Assembly (NCBI GenBank): GCA_018369015.1
Contig: JAGZDD010000186.1
Location: 1-7,341, forward strand
Direction of reading: 5' to 3'
DNA: 7,341 nucleotides
From: Clostridiales bacterium
Lineage (GTDB): Bacteria; Bacillota; Clostridia; Lachnospirales; Lachnospiraceae
Shown: positions 1-5,720 of the stretch, one piece after another
Layout of the letters: each line of letters opens with the position of its first letter
How positions within the stretch are numbered: position 1 is the first letter of the stretch
Made by a program: the position numbers and the translations under genes
The notes under the pieces: model-generated
What the model was told of the DNA's origin: nothing
Seen by the model: the letters and a program-made list of their open reading frames with translations, nothing else
Database searches by the model: none

Positions 1-1193
1 TAGGAAACGTCAAAGGAATCGGAGTGCATAATAAACTGGATATTAATATAAGATTTAATATTTTCCAATTCATTGGCAACAGTAATGATGTTTTTTCCTT
101 TATTCAGTGTTGTCCTGTAAAAGGTTGACAAAAGCTGGGCCATTTTACCGATGTCCTCCTGGCCGGCCATCAGTGCCTTGCTGTTGATCAGAGACAGGCT
201 GTTATATAAAAAGTGAGGATTAATTTGCGCCTGGAGCGCTTTCATTTCGTATTTTTGCGTCAAAAGCTCAATAGGGCTGACTAAAACCCGGGATAACAGA
301 GAGCTGATGAGAATAATACAGACAATACATAAAAGGATAATGCAAATAATGATTTGGGAAATATCCTTTGCCGGGGCCGATATAACGCCTGTGGGGCGGT
401 AAAGGTAAAGGCTCCACCCATTGTCCAGCTCATTGGTGCTTTTGATGACATAGGCTTGCCGTAAGGCCGAACCGGCGCCGCCGGTGAGCTGCTTTGCAGA
501 TAAAACGTAGTCTTTTTCAGCTTCGTCAAAAGAATAATACGCGTAGACCGGCTCCTGGTTTTCATTCATAAGGACAATGCCATAAGACTGTTCATAAAGG
601 GATTCCATGGACAAAAAGGCTTTTTGGTAATCAATATCGATGACAATGATATTCGTATAGGGGGCCGACGGCTCCTGGAGCTTCCCTACAAGGAGCAGTG
701 TTTTGTTTTGCTCCTGGACAACAAAAAAGGGCTTCTGGCGCTCGCTAATCGTTAAATACCAGGGCATTTCGCAAATATCCTTAAGGGGGCGCAGCTCGCT
801 CCCGTGGGGATTAACGGGATTATCCGTATATACAGTAATTTTATTAAAATCCGTATTCAGGGAGCGTATTGTTGTAAACATGGGATCAATAACATCCCGG
901 TACATCAGGTACATTTCGTAATTATTGGAATAGCTCTTTGACAAAGCCTGCAAAATGCTGTTATCCCACAAAATATGATTCATGGCATTGACATAGCCCT
1001 GGGTTTTATTATTCAGTGAACGACATTCTAAGATCAATGTTTCTGTGAGTGCAGTTTCTTCCCTTTCAATGAGGAGCCTGCGGATCTGGCGGTAGCAGAA
1101 GGTTCCCAAAACAAGGACAGGGATCAGGCTGATCAGCAGGCACACAATAAATATTTTATTTCTGAAGGTCATATCTTTTAATCTTTTTTTCAT
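1..1193 (-). CDS. YesM-like sensor histidine kinase, C-terminus beyond window
   Basis: This is a membrane sensor kinase that should phosphorylate the response regulator encoded just upstream. The frame is open for 397 residues from ATG at 1193-1191 to the left window edge, so the catalytic ATPase end is not seen. Residues about 13-33 form the first membrane segment. Residues about 35-275 form an extracytoplasmic sensor region of the Cache type seen in YesM kinases. Residues about 279-300 form the second membrane segment. The phosphoacceptor block INPHFLYNS follows, with His327 (His_kinase family, PF06580). Only about 17 residues separate the PIELL of a HAMP start (307-311) from that block, so most of HAMP is missing. 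The start codon overlaps the regulator's stop in an ATGA junction, which suggests translational coupling. No transporter or binding protein is visible to indicate the ligand. The family call is firm; the signal sensed is unknown. Confidence 0.9.
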   Translation of the reverse strand, partial: MKKRLKDMTFRNKIFIVCLLISLIPVLVLGTFCYRQIRRLLIEREETALTETLILECRSLNNKTQGYVNAMNHILWDNSILQALSKSYSNNYEMYLMYRDVIDPMFTTIRSLNTDFNKITVYTDNPVNPHGSELRPLKDICEMPWYLTISERQKPFFVVQEQNKTLLLVGKLQEPSAPYTNIIVIDIDYQKAFLSMESLYEQSYGIVLMNENQEPVYAYYSFDEAEKDYVLSAKQLTGGAGSALRQAYVIKSTNELDNGWSLYLYRPTGVISAPAKDISQIIICIILLCIVCIILISSLLSRVLVSPIELLTQKYEMKALQAQINPHFLYNSLSLINSKALMAGQEDIGKMAQLLSTFYRTTLNKGKNIITVANELENIKSYINIQFIMHSDSFDVS

Positions 1194-2696
1194 TGTTCGC
1201 CCCCTGCCTGGCCCGCTGCGTGCTGCCGGAATTTTTCCGGTGTTGTTCCGAAACTTTCCATAAAGCTTTTACAAAAATAGGATACATTGGAATAGCCAAC
1301 TCTTTGGCAAATATCGTTGATTTTCATATTTGTATGGAGTAAAAGCTCTTTGGCCTTCTCCATGCGCACGTTTTTAATAAACTTATTGATTCCGCAGCCT
1401 GTCTCCTGAATGAACATGGTGCTTAAATATCTGGGGGTCAGGTAAACCTTATCGGCTAAAAGGCTGAGGCAAAGCTCCTCGCCATAATGGGCATAGACGT
1501 ATTGCTTGACCAAGTAGACAGCGTGCTTTGGGGATTCCTGGGAACAATCAAGCTGGCGGCACAGAGCGTTGGACAGCTTTAAAATGTCTTGCTCAATATC
1601 AAAAAAGTGACGGGCTGTATAAATGGACTCTGCCATTTTATCAAAGTCCTCAGGGGGATTTTCAGGAAAGCCGTCCAGAAGGATCTTTAACAGGCTTGTG
1701 CAAAAAAAGCGAATATAAATCATAGAACAGGATTTTTTTGCTTTCCATGAGCCAAGCAGGAGGGCAATATTTTGGCGTATGCTATAAGTGTCCTTAAAGG
1801 CAATATCTGTCTGGAGCTGCTTTAAAATGTCATCGTCATTAATGTCTGGCTTTGCGTTAGGGGGGGGGTAATTGTGATGCCTTACTGCTGTAGAGCGTTT
1901 GGTGCGCAAAGAAAAAGCGTTCCTCAAGAAGCGCTTCCGCCTGCTCATAGGCTGCCGGGAGCCTGGACGGGTCATCAAAAGGGTCACTGATAGCGATGGA
2001 ACAATTTATTTGGCAAAGCTTGCGTACATTTTTTGATACAATGGCGGCCTGCTGCTCGTACCACTCAAAACGGTGCCTGGGGCCGGAAAATAAAAGCAGG
2101 TTCTGGGAAGGATTCAGATTGATGAAATCCGCGGGCAGCGGCCCGAAATAATCCTTTTCAAACTGTATGAGAAATAGCCGGTGGTACGAATAAATGAAAG
2201 AAAAATCCAGGCTTGGGTAAATGCTTTTTAAATAATCAATGCTCACTTTATTGATTAACTGGTAGAGAATATGGTTTTTTAAAAACTCAAGGGCGTTTTT
2301 TTCCTGCCTGGCGGAATTTTCCGCTTTATGCAATTCATCTAAAACCTTTTGGATTGTTTTTTGAAATTCCCTGGGATTGACGGGTTTTAATATGTAGTTG
2401 ACAACATGGAGGGAAAGCGCCTCCTTGACATATTCAAAATCGTCATACCCGCTGAAAAAAATAATCGGCATATCCGGGTAAAGGCTCCGCGCCTTTGCGG
2501 CAAGGGAAAGGCCGTCGATAAACGGCATACGGATGTCTGTGAATAAAAGGTCATAGGTGCCTGTATTGAGCTTTTGCAGGGCTTCCTTGCCGTTGGCAGC
2601 CTCAGTGACCGACATCGGGAAATTGAACTTTTTGAGTAAAAAAGAAATAACGCTGCGCTCTGTGGCTTCGTCATCAGCAACAAGTATTTTATACAT
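1190..2696 (-). pseudogene. YesN-like response regulator (receiver + AraC-type HTH), frameshifted as sequenced
   Basis: One regulator gene is split across two frames. The first frame (2696-1857, 279 aa) has a CheY-like receiver at residues 1-125, with acidic pair Asp8/Asp9, phosphoacceptor Asp54 in FTDIRMP, Ser82 and Lys104 in the ILKP motif. It then enters the linker and stops at TAA immediately after three Pro codons. The second frame, open from 1987 to 1190, carries the rest of the linker and a two-helix-turn-helix AraC domain at about residues 397-491 of the joined protein. Recognisable AraC-end signatures are MEKAKELL, INDICQRVGY and FGTTPEKFRQ. Removing one C from the nine-C tract joins them into a 501-aa protein, normal for YesN-type regulators. 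ATG at 2696 is preceded by AAGGGAG (2704-2710). The gene overlaps the kinase start by 4 bp. It may be a phase-variable gene, a recent mutation or a sequencing error. When intact it probably controls this locus or the divergent operon. Confidence 0.88.
1860..1868 (-). other. Homopolymer C9 tract at the frameshift point
   Basis: Nine G on the + strand are nine C on the coding strand of the response regulator. Both flanking frames translate into well-formed parts of one protein, and the frames change exactly at this tract. The tract lies in the linker between receiver and DNA-binding domains, and a TAA stop follows it directly in the upstream frame. Eight C would restore the full-length protein with the same three prolines (LPPPNAK). 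Such tracts are slippage-prone in replication, in transcription and in sequencing. Confidence 0.9.
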
Positions 2697-2703
2697 AAAT
2701 AAA

Positions 2704-2710
2704 CTCCCTT
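2704..2710 (-). promoter_or_regulatory. Ribosome binding site of the response regulator
   Basis: AAGGGAG on the minus strand lies 7 nt upstream of the ATG at 2696. It supports that start for the regulator. Confidence 0.7.
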
Positions 2711-2726
2711 CTTAGCATGTAAATAT

Positions 2727-2735
2727 ATTATATCA
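2727..2735 (-). promoter_or_regulatory. Possible extended -10 promoter for the two-component operon
   Basis: Read on the minus strand, this is TGATATAAT, a TGn-TATAAT extended -10 element about 30 nt upstream of the regulator ATG. No convincing -35 hexamer is seen 16-18 nt further upstream, which fits an extended -10 type but leaves the call weak. The element lies on the left edge of the 2731-2756 palindrome, so the repeat appears to supply or adjoin part of the promoter. Confidence 0.35.
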
Positions 2736-3018
2736 TGGCCGCAAGCGGCCATGATATGGCTTCGCCGGCCATGCGTACTTACGCGCAGAGGAAGGCTCGC
2801 TTGCGGTCTACGCTCCGCTTCGGTCGGCGCAAAACAGACGTCCACCGGACGTCTTGCGCCGCCGCGCGTAAAACGCGGTATAATGTCTGCGTATGCAGTC
2901 ATTATACCATGGCCGCCTGCGGCCATGGCAACCCCGGCGGATGCGCAGCGGCTTTCTGCGGCGGGCGCAGAAACCGCTTTATGCGCAGGTATAATGTCCA
3001 CTACGTGGACATTATACC
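2731..3018. repeat. Mosaic palindromic repeat element between the divergent operons
   Basis: Six adjoining or nearby palindromes fill this non-coding stretch. They are: 2731-2756 (perfect 12-bp arms, AA loop); 2826-2860 (GGCGCA/TGCGCC outside AGACGTCC/GGACGTCT, 4-nt bulge); 2862-2878 (CCGCG/CGCGG); 2877-2908 (GGTATAATG/CATTATACC outside CTGC/GCAG); 2907-2928 (perfect 10-bp arms, CT loop); and 2988-3018 (perfect 14-bp arms, TAC loop). An imperfect stem also spans about 2943-2986. Words recur between units: GGTATAATGTC at 2877 and 2988, ATTATACC at 2901 and 3011, CATGGCCGC at 2734 and 2908, GCGGCCATG at 2745 and 2919, and GCGCAG at least four times. Open frames through it only reflect this structure. 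Part of it (2806-2834) resembles the repeats at 7266-7341. It looks like a dispersed intergenic repeat or small non-autonomous element; no transposase or clear terminal repeats are present. Confidence 0.75.
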
Positions 3019-3026
3019 ATTTTTTT
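2988..3026 (+). terminator. Intrinsic-terminator-like hairpin upstream of the rightward operon
   Basis: A perfect 14-bp stem (GGTATAATGTCCAC pairing with its complement at 3005-3018) closes a 3-nt TAC loop. It is followed after one A by seven T at 3020-3026. This has the form of a rho-independent terminator for rightward transcription, though the stem is AT-rich at its base. No rightward gene lies upstream, so it may block read-through out of the repeat, act as an attenuator if a promoter lies upstream of it, or simply be the last unit of the mosaic. Confidence 0.5.
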
Positions 3027-3069
3027 CACCGCTAAAAACTGTTTGGGAGGAATTTCAGGAAAATTTGTT

Positions 3070-3095
3070 GTAAAACGGAAAAGTTTTGCGTTTAC
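3070..3095. promoter_or_regulatory. Imperfect inverted repeat, possible operator
   Basis: GTAAAACG at 3070-3077 is mirrored by CGTTTAC at 3089-3095 (one extra A on the left), with an inner AAAAC/GTTTT pair as well. It overlaps the candidate -35 box of the rightward operon, where a regulator would be expected to bind. The composition resembles LacI-family or cre-like half-sites, but the centre is too wide for a normal cre site, so the binding protein is not assigned. Confidence 0.3.
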
Positions 3096-3119
3096 GCTCT
3101 GACAGGCAGCGCTTATAGT
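3091..3119 (+). promoter_or_regulatory. Candidate promoter of the three-gene operon
   Basis: TTTACG (3091-3096) and TATAGT (3114-3119) are spaced by exactly 17 nt, matching 4/6 and 5/6 of the sigma-A consensus. Transcription would start near 3126, about 40 nt before the first gene. A second possible -10, perfect TATAAT at 3134-3139, lacks a recognisable -35 and would give a very short leader. Either would need activation or experimental proof. Confidence 0.4.
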
Positions 3120-3151
3120 ATAGATAGTTACAATATAATTGTATGAAAGCA

Positions 3152-3163
3152 AAAGGAGGAGGT
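3152..3163 (+). promoter_or_regulatory. Strong ribosome binding site that fixes the first gene's start
   Basis: AAAGGAGGAGGT ends 5 nt before ATG 3169. An in-frame TTG at 3139 would place this site inside the coding region, so the ATG at 3169 is preferred. Confidence 0.85.
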
Positions 3164-3168
3164 CAATA

Positions 3169-4284
3169 ATGACACCAAAACAAAGACTTCTGGCAAGCAT
3201 TACAGGGAAAGAAATTGACCGTTTTGCCTGGTCGCCGAATCTGGCTTATTGGTGGGAGCACAGCAGTGATGACATTGTCAATATGGGAGAAGTTGAATTT
3301 TTAAAATCCATCGGCGCAGATCCATTAATCCGCGGTCATTTTGCCTATAAGCCTGGAAGCAGGAGCTGGGATAATATGATGCTGTATGATGTTTCCTACG
3401 ACGGCGGCTGCGCCGTTAAGGAAACTGTGGACGCCGATAAAAAGCATGTCATTTATGAAACCCCGGTAGGAAAGCTGGATTTTACATACATTTACTCCGC
3501 CAGCGGGGATACATGGTTTTTAAAAGAACACGGTGTTAAAGAGGAGGAGGATTTTAAAACTCTGGCTTATCTGAAGGACCATACGGTGCTTACCCCAAAT
3601 TATGAGAGGTTTGAGCGGGAGGCTGCGCAGCTTGGCGAGGATGGGCTAATGCTGCCGATTTTAGTGCCGGACCTGAAATCCTCCTTTCAGTCTATGGTTG
3701 AATATTGGGTAGGTACGGAAGGTATTGTTTATGCGGTGTACGATTACCCTGAGGTTGTGGAGGAAGCGCTTGCCTCTATGCGCGCCTTAAATATGCGGGC
3801 CGTGGAAATATGCGCCGCCTCAAGCGCAGAGTGCCTGCTGACATGGGAGGACAGCTCCACGACAAATATATCGCCGTCACTTTATGAGGAATATATTGTT
3901 CCTGAGATTAACGACTGGTGCGACGCCCTGCATAAGGCAGGAAAGTATTATATACAGCATGCCTGCGGACATTTGCAGCAGCTTATGCCTGCGATGGCCA
4001 AGTCAAAAATTGACTGTATCGAATCGATTTCCCCGCCGCCGACAGGAAATATTGAAATTTGGGATGCCAGAGCAAAGCTTCCAGAGCATATTGCCCTTAT
4101 TGGAGGTATCGAAGCGGTCAATTTCCTGAATCTTCCGCTAGAGGAGCTTAAGGCTTATGCCCAAAAGCTTTTAAAATCCGTCAGCCATACGAGATACGTG
4201 CTTGCTAACAGCGATAGCTGTCCGCCTTATGTGGCGCTGGAAAAGTTTAAAATGCTGGGAGAGCTTGTCAGGAATGTCAAATAA
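3169..4284 (+). CDS. Uroporphyrinogen decarboxylase-fold protein, probable corrinoid-type methyltransferase
   Basis: This 371-aa cytoplasmic protein has the UroD fold (PF01208). That family includes HemE and the zinc-dependent methyltransferases MtaA, MtbA and CmuA, which move methyl groups between corrinoid proteins and coenzyme M or tetrahydrofolate. The methyltransferase type is favoured. His264-x-Cys266 in IQHACGH and Cys351 in NSDSCPPY sit where MtaA/MtbA-type enzymes carry their three zinc ligands. The HemE N-terminal signature (PxWxMRQAGR) is absent; residues 19-28 read FAWSPNLAYW instead. ATG 3169 is chosen over TTG 3139 because a strong ribosome binding site lies between them. It is the first gene of a tight operon and overlaps the next by 11 bp. 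No corrinoid-binding protein is encoded in the window, so the methyl donor or acceptor must be made elsewhere, or the reaction differs. The family is certain; the substrate is unknown. Confidence 0.9.
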   Translation: MTPKQRLLASITGKEIDRFAWSPNLAYWWEHSSDDIVNMGEVEFLKSIGADPLIRGHFAYKPGSRSWDNMMLYDVSYDGGCAVKETVDADKKHVIYETPVGKLDFTYIYSASGDTWFLKEHGVKEEEDFKTLAYLKDHTVLTPNYERFEREAAQLGEDGLMLPILVPDLKSSFQSMVEYWVGTEGIVYAVYDYPEVVEEALASMRALNMRAVEICAASSAECLLTWEDSSTTNISPSLYEEYIVPEINDWCDALHKAGKYYIQHACGHLQQLMPAMAKSKIDCIESISPPPTGNIEIWDARAKLPEHIALIGGIEAVNFLNLPLEELKAYAQKLLKSVSHTRYVLANSDSCPPYVALEKFKMLGELVRNVK

Positions 4285-5710
4285 AAATTGTTTTAAGGTT
4301 CTTGTGGGAGGTATTTACCAGGAGGCAAATTCGTTTTCTAAGGTGAAAGTGACCTATGACGATTTTTCAAGATACCACGGCCGCCAGCTTATAGATGAGC
4401 TGCCAGCCTGCGGGATTTTTGAGGCTGCGGGAATGAAGGTTGTTCCCGCAGCTTATGCGCGGATTCTTCCGTCGGCCCCGCCATGCAGGCAGGAGTTTGA
4501 ATATTTTTTAGAAGACTTTTTTTCCTCCTGCGGCAGCGATACCAATGTGGACGCTATATTTTTAAATCTTCACGGCGCTATGTATATCCCTGAAATAGGA
4601 AGCGGAGAAGTTGTGCTGCTTCGCAGGCTTAGAGAAAAATATGGATGGAACATTCCTATTTTTGCCGCCTTTGATTTTCACGGCAATATGTTCCCGGAGC
4701 TGGCCCGGCTTCTTAATTATGCCACCGCCTATAAGACAGCGCCTCATGTGGATGAAGAGGAAACACAGCTTCGGGCGGCAAAAGCTTTGGTTGAAGTACT
4801 CAAAACCGGTCGGGTGCCTGCTGTACGCTGCTGGCAGGTTCCGATCGCCTTACCGGGGGAAATGGTCTTGACGAGTCTGCCCGTTTCACAAAAAATTCTT
4901 GGAAGGCTTTCGGATGTGGCCAGAGCCGGAAAGGCGTTAGAGGCGGCCTGGTTTTGCGGCTTTGTCTGGTCCGACACGAAGGACCGGCAGATGAGTATTG
5001 CGGTAACAGCTGCGGATTTTAACAAGGAGCTGAATGAGGAAATTGACAGGATTGCCAGGGAGCTGTGGAGCTGCCGCCAGGATTTTAAGCTGGGGGTGCC
5101 GGCCTATGAGCCAAAGGAAGCCGTACGCCAGGCGCTTTGTGAGGCTTTGAAGGGGCCGGGGGTATTTCTTTCAGATTCCGGAGATAATGTGACCGCAGGC
5201 GCGTCAGGGGATAATAGCCTTATGGCCAAGCTTTTAGCCGGGCAGATGGAAGCAGACGCCAAATTGAAAAGGCTTAAGGCTTTGACTGCCGGTATCGTTG
5301 ACCTTGCGGCAGTAAGACAATGCTTTTGCCATAAACCGGGAGATGAATTTTTCCTTCATTTTGGGGGAAACTTCGATGAGGGCAGCGTTCATGGCCACGC
5401 CAAGGTTGTGCTGATTTCTACGGGAACTCTTTTAGATGGTAAAAAGCACAGGGAGATTGGCTATGCACATATCCGGTGGGGAGCCGAAGAAATTTTGCTT
5501 ACTCAACAGAGATTTGCTTTTACATGTCCGCAGGTTTTTTTGGCGGCCGGTATTGACCTGTGCCAGTATGACCTTGTGTGTGTCAAGCTGGGCTATCTGT
5601 ACCCTGAGCTTGAGCCTTTGGCAAGAATTTCAATGCTCGCCCTTTCTCCGGGAAACGCGCCTCTTGATATTTCGCTGATCCCATACGGACAGCATATACG
5701 ACAGTTGTAG
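4274..5710 (+). CDS. M81 family metallohydrolase (MlrC-like)
   Basis: This 478-aa protein belongs to the M81 family, named for MlrC, which cleaves linearised microcystin; most relatives have unknown substrates. Two parts are visible. The N-terminal metal domain (about 1-290) has GGIYQEANSFS (Glu17), LHGAM (99-103), DFHGN (Asp134, His136) and PHVDEEET (His158). The C-terminal domain (about 295-478) has DSGDN (301-305) followed by GASGD (309-313). The D-x-H plus H metal set is intact, so an active zinc enzyme is likely. The usual HETNTF start motif reads QEANSF, a modest departure. The start at 4274 overlaps the previous gene by 11 bp, and GGGAGAG at 4258-4264 serves as ribosome binding site. 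An in-frame ATG at 4202 lies deep in the previous gene and is rejected. No signal peptide is seen. It probably hydrolyses an amide or peptide-like bond in the same pathway as its neighbours. Confidence 0.9.
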   Translation: MSNKNCFKVLVGGIYQEANSFSKVKVTYDDFSRYHGRQLIDELPACGIFEAAGMKVVPAAYARILPSAPPCRQEFEYFLEDFFSSCGSDTNVDAIFLNLHGAMYIPEIGSGEVVLLRRLREKYGWNIPIFAAFDFHGNMFPELARLLNYATAYKTAPHVDEEETQLRAAKALVEVLKTGRVPAVRCWQVPIALPGEMVLTSLPVSQKILGRLSDVARAGKALEAAWFCGFVWSDTKDRQMSIAVTAADFNKELNEEIDRIARELWSCRQDFKLGVPAYEPKEAVRQALCEALKGPGVFLSDSGDNVTAGASGDNSLMAKLLAGQMEADAKLKRLKALTAGIVDLAAVRQCFCHKPGDEFFLHFGGNFDEGSVHGHAKVVLISTGTLLDGKKHREIGYAHIRWGAEEILLTQQRFAFTCPQVFLAAGIDLCQYDLVCVKLGYLYPELEPLARISMLALSPGNAPLDISLIPYGQHIRQL

Positions 5711-5720
5711 AGGTATTTTT

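Noticed and set aside
281..565. Minus-strand 94-aa frame inside the kinase gene
   Set aside because: It is a shifted reading of the kinase, which has an intact frame with membrane segments and the histidine block through the same bases.
1860..1868. Programmed ribosomal frameshift site
   Set aside because: A plain C run lacks a typical slippery heptamer, and I could not identify a convincing stimulatory structure. Replication or transcription slippage, or a read error, explains it more simply.
1190..1987. A separate AraC-type regulator starting at ATG 1987
   Set aside because: The first 40 residues are out-of-frame translation of the response regulator. The sequence becomes protein-like only after the C tract, where it continues the upstream gene.
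2387..3073. Several open frames on both strands through the intergenic mosaic
   Set aside because: They arise from the GC-rich palindromes, give repeated peptide words in several frames, and have no ribosome binding site or family resemblance.
3139..3168. Longer N-terminus of the UroD-like gene from TTG 3139
   Set aside because: The extension encodes the ribosome binding site itself, and ATG 3169 has ideal spacing to it.
4202..4273. Longer N-terminus of the M81 gene from ATG 4202
   Set aside because: It would lie fully within the preceding gene in another frame and has no family resemblance; the conserved M81 start begins just after 4274.
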